In this document: in pieces, positions 1-11,449 of the stretch
How positions within the stretch are numbered: position 1 is the first letter of the stretch
How the letters are laid out: the number at the start of each line of letters is the position of its first letter
Notes under the pieces: generated by a model
Database searches by the model: none
The model's input: only the letters and a program-made list of their open reading frames with translations
Told to the model about the DNA's origin: nothing
Translations under genes and position numbers: made by a program
Source: Malachius bipustulatus
Lineage: Eukaryota; Arthropoda; Insecta; Coleoptera; Melyridae
Length of the DNA: 64,000 nt
Direction: 5' to 3'
NCBI GenBank assembly: GCA_910589415.1
Contig: OU342630.1
Span: forward strand, 15,037,867 to 15,101,866

Positions 1-1
1 G

Positions 2-348
2 CCAGTCGTTCCTATTGTCCGGAAGGCAAGACGAGGCCGTCCAGCTAGAATCAAGCACGCTGTTGCCATGCCGCCCGCCATAGCCGACCCGAGTCCAATT
101 GCAGCGCCTAGCCACCCCTACTACGACGATGCCCTAGAGGAACCGGAACCTGTCGCCCTGTTAACCCAAGGGGCCATCAATTCTACAGGTGAAGTAAATT
201 TTCACAATTTCAAATTTTGTAAATAAAAAGCTTAGTTTTATCTTTATAAGTTTACTGCCTCTGAAAATTTTCTCGTTTTGTCTCAGGTATCCAGACTGCG
301 TTCTTGAGGAGCCAGACGTACGACAATATCAGCAGTTCAAATACTTAA
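2..348 (+). CDS. C-terminal end of an unrecognised protein, two exons (partial)
   Basis: An open frame runs from base 2 to 188, is interrupted by a short intron (189-286, donor ACAG|GTGAAGT, acceptor TTTTGTCTCAG|GT) and resumes at 287 to a TAA at 346-348. The split codon (G|GT, glycine) is restored exactly, which is strong evidence for a real splice. The exon is much richer in G+C than the surrounding DNA, as expected of coding sequence. The visible piece is about 82 residues. It has a basic patch with an AT-hook-like RRGRPAR core (about residues 10-16 of the fragment), then a proline/alanine-rich stretch and an acidic Tyr-Tyr-Asp-Asp segment, and ends in a Ser/Asn-rich tail. No family is recognised. 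The AT-hook resemblance is short and could be chance in a basic linker or cytoplasmic tail. The gene continues upstream of the window. Confidence 0.6.
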
Positions 349-1560
349 CCCCGACTTTTAAATTATTCTTTGATTCATAAGAAACAGTCTCCGCAATTTT
401 CACGACAACTTTTAAATTAAGGAAGGGTTTTTAAAATCTTAGAAAAGTCAAAAGTCTCAAAATTCACAAAGAAATAAATCAAATTAAAATTCAGAAAAAT
501 TCAAACGAATTGAAAAATATTCAATTCATTTTCAAAACCACGAAATCCACAAAATTTGAGCATTCGAGAAATCAAGGAAATCAGGGTACTTTTTATTATC
601 ACGAGCTAGTAATTTGATTGGGAATTTTTTAGATGTACTGTCGAGTGAGGCAATATAGAAACAAGACAATCAAACAATTTCACAATGAAATTGTACAGAA
701 AATCATAAGTTCGAAATTGACCTTGTACCGATAACAGGACTACCACGAAGCTGGTGCATCTTTTCTCTCTACACACACACATTATAATAGGGGAAAATAT
801 ACTGAGCGGAGTCCGTCTTGTCCCATGGCCAGCAGGGTATGCAAGAAAATACGGCACGTTCAAAGTACGTGTATGGCATTCTCTTAGGGTTGAGAAGGGT
901 CTGTGTATTGGCTTTTCGGTCAAGAATCGTTATCTCAGTACAGAAACAGGTCCGGGAGATTCGCGGTCGTGCCTCTGTATTTGAATTACTAAACAGTCAT
1001 CTAATTAGCCACCGCCACCCATCCTGTCGTAAGGATACCAATCGAAACACATCGGGAAGCGCGGATTAAACCGCCTTCCAATCTTCAAACAGGCAAAGAT
1101 CGAAGCACCTGGCTATAACGCCTTGCTGCATCTTATTAGCTCGGGAAGATAAAAATAACACTCTGATATCCTACAACTGTCACAAGCTGACAACCTCGCT
1201 TCGACAACGAATGACGCTCCAACACCAGGGGGTAAGAAAGTAAGAGTGAAACCAATTGTAAAAGGACAACAATAGGCCCATAAACCAGCTCCAGGCACCA
1301 GACCCAATTCACACAAACAAAACCACAAAATAAACAAATCATAAATCGACTGGGTTGTATTTGAACTGCAGGTAACAGGTTGTACCAACATAAAATTAGA
1401 ATTTTTAATCTTGAAGAAATGAATTAAATAAATTGAATAATAAAATAAAATTGTAAATAAATAACTTAGAATTTCATAATCATTTTGAATTGTAAATAAT
1501 TAAATTAGGAAAAGGCAGTAAATTAGGTGTTTTGAAATTACGTTGTTTTATTTCCCATTC
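349..1560 (+). other. Probable 3' untranslated region and downstream non-coding DNA
   Basis: No coding frame is convincing here. The stretch follows the stop at 346-348 and becomes very AT-rich. Overlapping AATAAA-type poly(A) signals at 1427-1432 and 1444-1449 could end the transcript. The short open frames on both strands look like chance. Confidence 0.35.
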
Positions 1561-1884
1561 TCAACAAAATCTCTGCGACCCCATCTTTACGAACTACTGG
1601 GTGCTACAAGACGACACACACAACAAAAAGGGTCCTACCAAGAAAAAGAGGGAGGGGAAATTCTAGAGATCACCAGGCCAGGGGGGTGGGAGGTTACAAT
1701 ATCCTCTCACGGGTGAATAGGAAATACACCAAAATAAATTACCTACACATTGTGAAGAGAGCATTGCATGATTGTCAGCAAACAAACTAAAATAATTATC
1801 TCTACCTACAATATACTCAAATACCATTGCACAATAATAATTCGCTATGAGAGAAGAGAGAAAGAATGAGAGAAGAAACTAGAG

Positions 1885-2665
1885 AAAAAAGAAAAAGAAG
1901 AACATATCGTTATAGACCGTCCAGAGCCAACCTCTTAAAGCGGCGGTCACCGCAGACAGCAACATCCTCCTTAAAAGTGAAGTAAATGGAGTGGAGTCGT
2001 TAAATGTCCTCCAACTTCTTATCATTGAGAAGTTATTGCAGTAATTGGTTGAGAATGTTCCGGTACAAAATAACTGTCTGCGTCTAGTCACATAAGGTGA
2101 ACAATTCAAGCTCAGATAAGCCAGGCAGCCCTCACTGTTTACTTTACCAATAATTAATTTCCGGATAAATTAGCAGTCAAACATTCTTCTTCTAGAAGTG
2201 AGAGAATGAATGCCATAATATCTTAAGTTATCATCACATGACTTGAAATGTCCACTCCTGTTAAATCTATAATTAAGTACGTCGACAGTCGCCAACTTCT
2301 TCTTCTGCAATCTCTCAGTCATGCCCACATAAATATCATACTGGGGGTTCCAAATAATGCTACTGTACTCAAGGATAGATCTCACCAAGGTAAGATAACA
2401 AAAAATTACTGATTTCGGTTGCTCAAAATCGTGACTTACCTTATTACGAATCCCGGAATGCCAGAAGCTTTTTGAACTGGGAGAGAAATGTGCTCATCAA
2501 ATAATAGTTTTGAGTCAAGGTAAATGTAACTACCCAGGTCTTTCACTCTTTTAACTTGTGCTATTTTGTTGTCGTTGATAAATATATCACAGATAGGGTT
2601 ATTTGAGCTCCTAGAAAAAATTATGTAACTACATTTTCCTGCATTTAGAATTAAATGTTATTTCA
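1885..2665 (-). pseudogene. Decayed C-terminal part of a non-LTR reverse transcriptase
   Basis: Read on the minus strand from about 2660 down to 1890, three broken frames give the typical tail of a jockey/CR1-type ORF2: an AGKCSYIIF-like block, a VKDLGSYIYLDSKLLFDEHI block (the common 'DLGv..DskL.F..Hi' signature), then VRSILEYSSIIWNPQYDIYV followed by a leucine/lysine helix. The frame is broken near 2390-2450 and again near 2170. The palm domain with the YADD motif is absent, so this is a 5'-truncated, inactive copy. It closely resembles the two other reverse-transcriptase relics in this window (25960 and 61668). Confidence 0.75.
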
Positions 2666-2800
2666 AAGTTAAGCCTACATTTGATAGTACTTCAACCACA
2701 ACAACAACTGTCAACAATTTCGAGTTCCTTTGATCAGCCAGTTTGTAGATATTCAAAAACTATTAAATTTTTTGCAGAATTTTAACATTCTCTATCTCGA

Positions 2801-2984
2801 TGGATGATAAATAAAAGAATAATTTGTTTTTTTTATTCTACTGTATACTTATTTATTTTATTTATTTTATTTACATATACGTCTGAAGATGCAACTTTAA
2901 AGTTTCTAAACACGCATAATGTTTATATTATCTCTCAGTATACAGTAGAATTTAAAAAAATATTAGTATTTTATTTATCATCCA
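2801..2984. repeat. Short foldback (MITE-like) inverted repeat
   Basis: TGGATGATAAATAAAA at 2801-2816 is the reverse complement of 2969-2984. Inside it, TTCTACTGTATACT at 2836-2849 mirrors AGTATACAGTAGAA at 2937-2950. Two co-linear inverted blocks around a roughly 90-base AT-rich centre indicate a small foldback element. No target duplication could be assigned. Confidence 0.5.
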
Positions 2985-4010
2985 TCAGTATGCGAAGATT
3001 CTACAAAGTTAAGGGTTGAAAACATAAATTTTACCCTCTATCTAGAAAAACTAAAACTAAATCTAGAAAACTAAAGCTCCAACGACTTATGTCTACGGGA
3101 AATTTTTCACATTTTTCACACGCATTTTTGCATTTCTTATATGCCTTTAAGTTAAAAAGAACATATACTTCAAAGATTTTGAGAAATGATTTTATACACC
3201 TTCTTCAGCTATTACCTGCCAAAGCCACGATGATCCAAACTTCATTGTCGCTGAATTATTCCTACCTGTGTTTAGGGACATGCTCACAGAAACCTTCAGC
3301 TTTTATAAAATAACGAAGGTCTTGCAGTTGCGGACACTTATTAGTTTATCAGGTAGACTAAAATTAAACCTTGTGTGATTTCTTTCTCACTCATACTAAC
3401 TTGCTTGAAGCACATTCAGATCTCATTCTACTCACTTACTCACATTCCAAGATTTTACTTTCCCTTAGCTGCATTTATTAAAGCAGAAAGCAATATTTTT
3501 TCGACGGCAGAACTCTAGGTACTTACGATGGACGGATTTGATTCGTTCTTTTTTAAACGATTGAAAATTTTTCAAAGCGAAACCAGGTTTATATTTCATT
3601 GTAATTGTTTGGGTTTCAACTACAATAATTGGATTCGTAATTTAAAATTAATTTGAATCAACTTCCGAAGACTGCCTGCTCTGATCTCACTCGATACTAT
3701 ATACCGGCGCATCAATGCAGCCGGTTTTGTAACTAAAAACAGTTATTGAAGAAGGCATTATTGCAAAGCTACCAGGACACGACAGTAGCGTTTTCTGTAC
3801 CTACACGTATTCAATATTGTCCCAACATTTAAGAAGGCTATAATTAAATATAAAAGTATTCACTTAATCGATATTTTTATAAGACACATAAATAAAATTC
3901 ACAATCAATTAATTTAAGAGGTGAGCGAAGCGCCCTCCACCATCCTGGGCACATTTTATTACGCAGTTATTTCACTTTACTAGAGCACTTTGTAACAGTG
4001 TAATGAAGTC
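2985..4010. other. No recognisable gene
   Basis: AT-rich DNA with only short open frames (longest 74 codons, no recognisable content). A GCGTTTTCTGTACCTAC fragment near 3789 weakly resembles sequence near 5725 and 32970, suggesting degraded repeats. Confidence 0.4.
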
Positions 4011-4011
4011 G

Positions 4012-5640
4012 TGTTACCCCGACTCCATCTATTTTATTTTATTTCTATTTTTCCATTATTTTCAATAAATAAAGATCGTTCCGACGGCGTAGGTAGATAG
4101 GTAGGACCACCCCGTTTAGGTTATTATTAATCCAGTTAAGTTTTGCGAATAGTACAGAAATAGGGTTTGGTAGGTAGATACGTTAAATCGGCCCGGTACT
4201 AATAACTTTCATAATTTCATTTAATATTATTAATTTTTTATGAACAGGCTAATTTTTAAGGTAACTGAATCGAGGCAGTTGGCTTCAAATTCAAGCAAGT
4301 TATCGACCACTATCGCATTATAAAAACGCCAAAATGCACCGGGCCGCAGATAGCAGTTTAAATTAACATTTTTTACCGAGAAAATCGTTCTCGAAAATTT
4401 CTATCTGTCCAGGAACCGATAGTGGTCGCTATATAAACCGGGGCCGTGATTTGAAAAATTATTTCCGAATTCTGATCTCCGATCGTAAAGACGTGTGTCA
4501 AGCAGTAATCCGCCGCCTCAGTTTAAGTACCTACCGGGAAGTCCGAGTGCAAGCAGTTGTAGTTATTTTTATTTTTATTCTTTTTACCAGGAAGTAGTAG
4601 TTAGTAATAGTTTTAGAGTAATAGTTTAAGAGTAATAGTTAGTAGTGCGACCGAATAGACACGAGTGAGCCTAGACCAGCTGCCGAGTAGTCAAAGGTAG
4701 GTGCTGTTGCAATTTATGTTTCTGCTGCGGTCGATATTTTTCTCCTCTCACTCCTATCGCTCCGGTCCTCATCAGAACCGTCTCCTCCTTCCGTTGTTGG
4801 TAACAAAGGTTCCGCTCCTAGTTCACGGTCCATCGCCTGGCATAGCAAGGGTGGATCAGTGCGCCGGGGGTGGTGTCTGGTACCAGCGGAACAACGGGTT
4901 CCTCCGATAAACCTTACCTTCTCCCTTGTGGGTAACAAAGGCTTCGCTCCTAGTACACGGTCCATCGCCTGGCATAGCAAGGGTGTGGATCAGTGTGCGT
5001 CTGATGCTCGCGGAGCAGCGTATCCCGCCAAACTCGTGCCGATTACCCCCGAATGCGTAGTTGAGATCATTGTGGCCGCACTCCCCACATAACCGCCGAG
5101 AACAGCCCGCCTAGTAATTTTTTTTACGTCTAAACCGATCCAGGCCGTTTTTAACCGCCCGTTCGTCATTCCGACGTGTGTACCTACTTATTAGTCGCAA
5201 CCACCCCTCACGTACCGCTGTGCCCCGTGACCCATTTGTTATTATTTATTTATTTATACCGATTTATTATTATTGCTCATCATTGTATACCTACTCCGAT
5301 AAATTAATAATAAAAATTGTTAAGTTGAATCCTGTCATGTTAATGTTCATCCGTTCTTCATAAATTAATTGACCGACAATCACTCGCTACAGCTTGGCTC
5401 CTCGGAGGTGTCAATGCTTTCGGAAAGCGATTAAAGCCTGCTTTGCCGAACACAATTATTTTAGGGTGGTAACCTCAACCGACCCCTGGCACTTTCCGTT
5501 TCTCCACAGAGCTACCACTGGGACAAGGGTACTATAGCAGTATCATTGTAATTGCGACTCAGGTAAGTGGAAAATTTGGCGAGAATATCTTCCCAAGGGA
5601 GTAAACCCTCAGTAAAAATCTGGCGCCCGAGGAATCCGTC
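4012..5640 (+). mobile_element. Possible LTR and leader of an LTR retrotransposon (primer-binding-site-like TGGCGCCCGA)
   Basis: At 5621-5630 the sequence TGGCGCCCGA is a good match to the tRNA primer-binding sites that directly follow the 5' LTR of gypsy and BEL retroelements. Upstream, a TATATAAA box (4430-4437) sits in a more GC-rich tract that stays GC-rich to about 5110, and a candidate LTR start TGTTACCCC lies at 4012. No gag, protease or RT frame follows; the hAT element begins 300 bases later, so this would be a solo or truncated 5' end. An internal near-perfect direct duplication (4790-5000) lies within it. A second LTR copy is not in the window, so the boundaries are inference. A host promoter and first exon is an alternative reading. 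Confidence 0.35.
4790..5000 (+). repeat. 132-bp-spaced direct repeat, two copies
   Basis: The block starting GGTAACAAAGG at 4799 and running through CATCGCCTGGCATAGCAAGG to about 4862 is repeated starting at 4931 to about 4996, with few differences (ttccgctcctagttcacgg versus cttcgctcctagtacacgg). The offset is 132 bases. The DNA is GC-rich relative to its surroundings. Confidence 0.8.
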
Positions 5641-6354
5641 CAATCTCCAGGCGATTCCGGACCAGCGAAACGCCACGGACGACTCTCAGGCGGAGACGTA
5701 GTTACAACAGTTAGGGTACGTTAGCGTTTTCCGTATGTTACCTTTCCTATGGAACACGTATAAGCATCTGAAAAAGTTAGCTCTTGTCGAAACGTGTTAA
5801 ATAAATAGTAATTATTTCAAAAAACATTTAATTCTATTTTAAGTACCACCTACCTAAGTAATATTTGTTACAGGATACGTTTTCAAAGGAACTAAAATTG
5901 CACTTAAAATTTTTCGCTCATCACATGGCGGTGAGTAGTGATTCACGGCTTGACTTGATAATCAAGCTACTTGACTTGACTTGAAATCAAGTCAAGTTCA
6001 AGTCAAGTAATAAAAATCGAATATCAAGTTAAGTCAAGTAATAATATTTCAAGTACTTGAAAAATCAAGCATTTTTTAATACTATACTTGATTCATCATT
6101 ATTTTTCATCTTATCAAATCAACTAATCAAAAAGTACAAAATTGCGAGTAGGTTTTATAATTTCATTTAACAATTAGTACAAAAACGTAACACTTTTGCT
6201 TTAAAAAAACGTAAAATATTTCTTGCAAAAGTAGGCAGATTAAAAAATATGTACAAAGGACCTACATTTTCAATAAAATAAAAATAAATGAACGAATAAC
6301 ACTTCTTTCTTAAAAGACAAAAATTAAAAGTAGTTCTTAATGTCATAATTTGTC

Positions 6355-6515
6355 ATCCATGATCTAAGACACATCAGGGGCTCTAACAGAGTTGTCACGT
6401 AATCTGTTACAGAGTTCTGTAGGTAACAGTTAGAGCAGCTCTGGAAAACTTCATTTCAACAGGAGCTGAAGCCGCTGGCGTTGATAAAAAATCTTTGGCC
6501 ATAGTTGCTAAGTTT
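6355..6515 (-). pseudogene. Relic of a hAT transposase C-terminal dimerisation domain
   Basis: On the minus strand, 6515 to about 6410 reads LATMAKDFLSTPAASAPVE followed by FSRAALTVTYRT. This is the conserved end of hAT transposases ('la..yLsiPatSapvERvFS.ag.tvt..RnrL...tv..l..L'). After one frameshift NRLRDNSVRAPDV continues it. The glutamate-arginine-valine of the usual ERVFS core has become E-M-K. Stops and a frameshift make it non-functional, and the catalytic domains are absent. Its place inside the hAT termini supports that assignment. Confidence 0.7.
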
Positions 6516-7147
6516 GGAAAAACGCTTAATAATATTAAGACTAATAGATATTCCGAATAGGTCGGAATAATTATTTTTAATTAATAATTTTTGAAAAGCG
6601 AGTACACATGCAATAGTTGCATATACCTACCTACCTAAAATTTTTATTAATAATTGACTTGGTGTTATTAGCAGAGGGGATTATTACAACAAGACTTTCT
6701 AAACAATAAATAATACTGGCATTTAAATTGATTGGGAATAAAACCAAACAATAAAACGGTAAAATCACCAATAGGAAGTATGTTATAAAATTTGTAGAAA
6801 ATATTAAGAATATTTTTTATGATATTACTACTATTCCTATTTAAATTATAAATTAAAATCATTATTTATTTTTATATTTTTCTGTTAATATTTACACATA
6901 GGTGGGTATGTGCGGGTATTAATCGTATGTAACAGTAACAGTCACTTCTGGGTTGTTATTATAATATGTAGAAATAAGGGAGCGAGTAGCATCAACGAAT
7001 TTTAAATTTAAAGCTTTCTATCATTTTGTGCTTTGTTTGCTGTCACCTTTTTTTTTTCAGCACATTTGTAGGGATCCAACTCATTTTTTTTTTTGTTTGT
7101 TTTTTTATTTATCTTTATTTAGTAGGGAACGAATCATGTCTTGTTGA

Positions 7148-9587
7148 ATGATGAAGTGCGGTCATTTAAATGTTAGGTCGCTGGTGGCACACATTGATTC
7201 GGTTAGAAACCTAATATTATCTGGCGGTTGTGACTTATTTGCAGTGACTGAAACTTGGCTGCGCGCTCAGATTTCTGATGACTTGGTGGCGATAAGTGGT
7301 TACCAACTCATACGTCGGGACAGATTGGGGAGGGGTGGAGGTGTTGGTATATATATTAGGTCTTGTATTCGCTGGGAAACCATAGCATGTGCTGGGGAGA
7401 TCGAACAACTCTGGGTGAATATTAATTGTAAGGCTAAAAGCTTCTGTTTTGGGGTTGCCTATAGAACTCAAACAATTAATTATAAATATTTTTTCGACAT
7501 CTTAGGAGATACATTAACAGATATGCTATTGAGGCACAACAGATTGCTGTGCATGGGGGATTTCAATGTTGACCTACTGAATGTTGAAGATTACAGGTGT
7601 AGATACATTTTGGATCTTTTTAGTGGTATTGGGGTGACACAGATAGTCGATCAACCAACAAGAATAACTGATCAATGTGAATCGCTTGTGGATTTTGTCG
7701 TAACTTCGCATGTGAATGATATTGCTGATTTAAATGTCTCACCAGTAGTCGGAATAGCTGACCATGAACTTACATCTTGTAATTTAATGAGCAGTGGAAT
7801 TAAGGAGGGTATATCTAGCTTTAAAACTTACAGGAACATAAGAAACATCAATTTTGAGTGTTTTGACTCAGATCTCAAGTCAATTCCATGGAGAAATATT
7901 TTTGATTTATCTTGTATTGATGATAAGGTCGCATTTGTAAATAATTCCATTATCACCTTATTAGAGATACATGCTCCTTTGGTGTGCAAACGCGTTACAA
8001 AAAAGCACGCTCCTTGGTTAACGAGTACACTTAGAGCCATGATGATTGATCGAGACAAAGCACTTAAAAAGTACAAGCTCAATAGGAGTGACAATTGTTG
8101 GAATGTTTATAAAGGTCTGCGTAATGCTGTGAACGTTGCTGTTAAGAGAGAGAAGGAGGTCTATTACCAGTCTATTTTTGCCAACAGGCAAAAAAGTAAT
8201 GATATGTGGCTTGAACTGCGTAAAATTACTGGAAAAACAAAGACAAACAATTTTCCGCCCAATCTGGATCCTGATCAAGTGAACAGTCACTTCGTAGATT
8301 CTATTCCCAACCTGGTTCCTGACGATGAGCTAATTTCCTTCTATAATAGCAGCAGAATTGATTCATATCGTGGGTCGTTGTCTTTTCGGACTGTAACAGA
8401 GATTGATATTCTCAATGTTGTCACTCATCTGAGGAGCAAATCAGTGGGTGTGGATGGCATTAGTCTGGATATTATAAATCTGTGCCTACCTTTCCTTCTA
8501 CCGTATGTGACACACATCATTAACTATTGCATAACGAATTCAGTGGTACCGGATGTATGGAAGAGAGCAAGAGTGGTACCTATTCAGAAAAAGTCAAATC
8601 CGTCTGTTGTCGAGGACTACAGACCTATAAGTATTTTGCCAATATTTTCTAAAGTCTTGGAAAAAGTAATCCATAGACAACTTTCGGAGTTCTTGGCAGA
8701 GCAGAGGGTGCTACCTTTGTGTCAATCGGGCTTCAGACGTGATCATAGCTGCACTACAGCTTTGATAAAAATTACAGACGATATTTTTGAAGCAACCGAT
8801 AAGGGGAAGATGACCGCAATGATATTGTTGGATTTCAGCAAAGCCTTTGATACTCTAGATCATAAAACATTATTGTCCGTATTGCTCTATATTGGATTAT
8901 CAGACGATTCTACAAGGTTGCTTGACAGTTATCTATCTGACAGAAAACAATTAGTGAAACTGGGTGATCACAGTTCAGGGTATATTGATGTAACGAAAGG
9001 GGTACCACAGGGGTCAATTCTGGGACCCTTATTATTTAGTATATATATATGTCGTTTTCCATCGTCGATAACGTCCTGCAGTCAACACTTTTACGCCGAT
9101 GACACACAACTATATTTGTCATTTTATCCCGAAGAGCATGAAGGAGCAGTCGCTGCTATCAACTTTGACTTACAGAAAGTACTAGAATTTTCACGAAAGC
9201 ACTGTCTCAAACTTAATGAAAACAAATCATCTCTCATAATATTTGGCAGGAAAACGCATAGGGACAAATTCGCACGAGAAGTGGCACCTAAAATAAAGAT
9301 CGGTACGGAGGCGATAAAAACGGAAAAATGTGTGAAGAATCTGGGACTGCTCTTCGATGAAGAACTAAGGTTTGGTCAACATGTCAACAAATGTATACAA
9401 GGTGCATATATGCAGTTGAAGTTACTTTACCAACACAGAAGGATCTTTAGCAAAGACATGAAGTCATTGCTTTGTGACTCATTGGTTCTTTCGAGATTCA
9501 ATTATTGCGATGCTGTATATGGGCCATGTCTCAGAAGTGGGGATGTGCGCAGGATACAGAAAGTTCAGAATGACTGCTTAAGATATA
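7148..9587 (+). pseudogene. Non-LTR retrotransposon ORF2: endonuclease plus reverse transcriptase (5' portion, split by insertion)
   Basis: ORF2 nicks target DNA and copies the element RNA into the nick. Residues 1-210 are an apurinic/apyrimidinic-type (EEP) endonuclease: LNVRSL (7-12), TETWL (34-38), GGGVGIYI (63-70), GDFNVD (137-142) and ADHE (204-207). The reverse transcriptase follows: YRPISILP from 491, SGF..DHSCTTAL, DFSKAFD (562-568), GVPQGSILGPLLF and the catalytic YADD at 649-652. The frame stays open for about 813 element-derived codons, so the copy is young, then runs into the element inserted at 9588. The last 11 codons before the stop at 9622 belong to that insertion. The reading frame is restored exactly at 10778. 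The start ATG at 7148 or 7151 suits the endonuclease N-terminus. Family placement: CR1/L2/jockey group, not resolved further. Confidence 0.9.
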
Positions 9588-10777
9588 CACCGTGTTTTAT
9601 ATTAAGTCGGCACTATTGTTAACTTCGTTATTATTTAACCTAGAAAGTCGGTTAAATTAGCAAACTAGTAGTATTTTTTCTCCTGAATAAAATGGCGAAA
9701 ACAGAAAAACAATTGAACATCGCGTTTTTGAGATATTTTAAAAAATGTAACTTTTTTAATGGAACACCCTATATATTTTTGGATGGATCGGTTGCAAATT
9801 TTTTTCTAAAGGAAAAAGTCTCTATGCACTATGATCCTAAAATAATAAATTCATTAATTATTCATTATTTTATTACTCCCAAAGTAGGCTGCGACAATTA
9901 ATGTAATTTAGTGTACCTACCTACGTAATGTAAGGTAAAAAAATATATCGTCCTCAATAGTGAATTTTTGAATAAAAAAATACACAAAAAAAGGAGTTGT
10001 TACATTGAAAAGGATTTAATTTTAAATAAACAAATAACAGAACTTGTCTGTGTTTTAAATTAAGTCGGCACTATTGCTAACTTCGTTATTATTTGAGCTA
10101 GAAAGTCGGTTAAATTAGCAAACTAGTAGTATTTTTTCTCCTGAATAGAACGATGAAAACAGGAAAACAATTGAACATCGCGTTTTCGATATATTTAAAA
10201 AAATGGATATTTTTTATGGAACACCCTGTATATTTTTAGATGGATCGGTTGCAAAAATTTTTTTAAAGGAAAAAGTCTCTATGCACTATGATCCTAAAAT
10301 AATAAAATTTTACACACAAACAAGTTCTGTTATTTGTTTATGTAAAATTAAATCCTTTTAAAGGTAACAACTCTTATTTTTAGTGTATTTTTTTTATTGA
10401 AAAATACACTATTGAGGACGACATAATTTTTTTACCTTACATTACGTAGGTACACTAAATTACAATAATTGTCGCAGCCTACTTTGGGAGTAATAAAATA
10501 ATGAATAATTAATGAATTTATTATTTTAGGATCATAGTGTATAAAGACTTTTCCCTTTAAAAAAAATTTGCAACCGATCCATCTAAAAATATACAGGGTG
10601 TTCCATTAAAAAAATTACATTTTTTTAAATATCTCAAAAACGCGATGTTCAATTGTTTTTCTGCTTTTGCCATTTTATTCAGCGGCAAAAATACTACTAG
10701 TTTGCTAATTTAACCGACTTTCTAGGTTAAATAATAACGAAGTTAGCAATAGTGCCGACTTAATATAAAACACGGTG
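9588..10777. mobile_element. Long palindromic TA-flanked element (Tc1/mariner-like MITE) inside ORF2
   Basis: Left end CACCGTGTTTTATATTAAGT is the inverse of the right end, and both sides are flanked by TA (9586-9587 and 10778-10779). Removing the element and one TA restores the retrotransposon frame (…CLRY|IFGVRKYQH…), which proves the boundaries. Each arm is about 460 bases and nearly perfectly complementary. The loop holds a third, partial copy in direct orientation (about 10058-10315), so one copy seems to have inserted into another. No transposase is coded; the short open frame at 9692 is part of the arm. Confidence 0.9.
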
Positions 10778-11080
10778 TATATTTGGAGTTCGGAAATATC
10801 AGCATATAAGTGATAAACTGAAAGAAAACAGTTGGTTAAACATGAGGAATCGCAGGCACCTTCATTCGGCTTGCCTGTTCATGAACGTTCTGAAATCAAA
10901 GAAACCTACTTATTTATTTACTAGATTAACTTTTAGGACAGATGTGCATAACTTGAACTTAAGGTTTCAGGGTTTACTTACGCCCCCGGCTCACTCAACT
11001 GAGTTATATAAACGGTGTTTTTCCTATAATGCTGTGAAGCATTACAACTCATTTCCCGTCGAACTGAGAAAACCTTCTTG
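10778..11080 (+). pseudogene. Non-LTR retrotransposon ORF2, C-terminal portion
   Basis: This is the continuation of the reverse transcriptase after the 9588-10777 insertion. It holds the usual C-terminal region: HSACLFMNVL, LTFRTDVHNLN, then PPAHSTELYKRCFSYNAVKHYNSFP. These match the 'nlR....l..p..rt..y..sF.y.av..wN.LP..iR' end of jockey/CR1 proteins. The last residues before the stop at 11094-11096 come from the next repeat (CTTCTTGCGCATCAATCGC), which joins at about 11075-11081, so the native terminus is lost. Confidence 0.8.
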
Positions 11081-11440
11081 CGCATCAATCGCGTAAATAG
11101 TGTATTTTTATGCGATTCAATTATGAATATTTTCACCGATTTTCAAATTAGTGACTTTCTGAATACTGTGAAAATTTTCTGTGATAATTTCATTTCATTT
11201 CGTTTGAACACGTGCCTTTAGAATGGATTTTTAAATTTAAAAATCAAAAAAATTGGCAAAATTTAACATTTTTGTCCGTTTTCCTATGCCCGCCACTGGC
11301 TAACTTTACTTGAAAAATACTATTTTTTACACTATCTTTAATAAATTCGGAAAAAAACTGAAAGGAGAGTTTTGAAAACCGAAAGTTAGAAATTTTAGAG
11401 AAATAAACATCATGTAAAAAAAATCTAATATCTGAAATTC
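11075..11440. repeat. Dispersed repeat A, copy 1 (TGCGCATCAATCGC end)
   Basis: Starts CCTTCTTGCGCATCAATCGC, then a small palindrome around TATGCGATTCAATTATGAAT, and continues through GCCACTGGCTAAC to GAAATTTTAGAGAAATAAAC. The same layout recurs at about 25180-25566 (reverse orientation) and 49505-49945 (same orientation). The first 60 bases alone recur at 11690-11750. The repeat sits at the end of ORF2 and marks the left edge of the repeat cluster inside the retrotransposon. Confidence 0.75.
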
Positions 11441-11449
11441 TCAAGGGTT

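Noticed and set aside
7235..8290. Minus-strand frames at 7235, 7828 and 8018
   Set aside because: They are antisense shadows of the long endonuclease/reverse-transcriptase frame.
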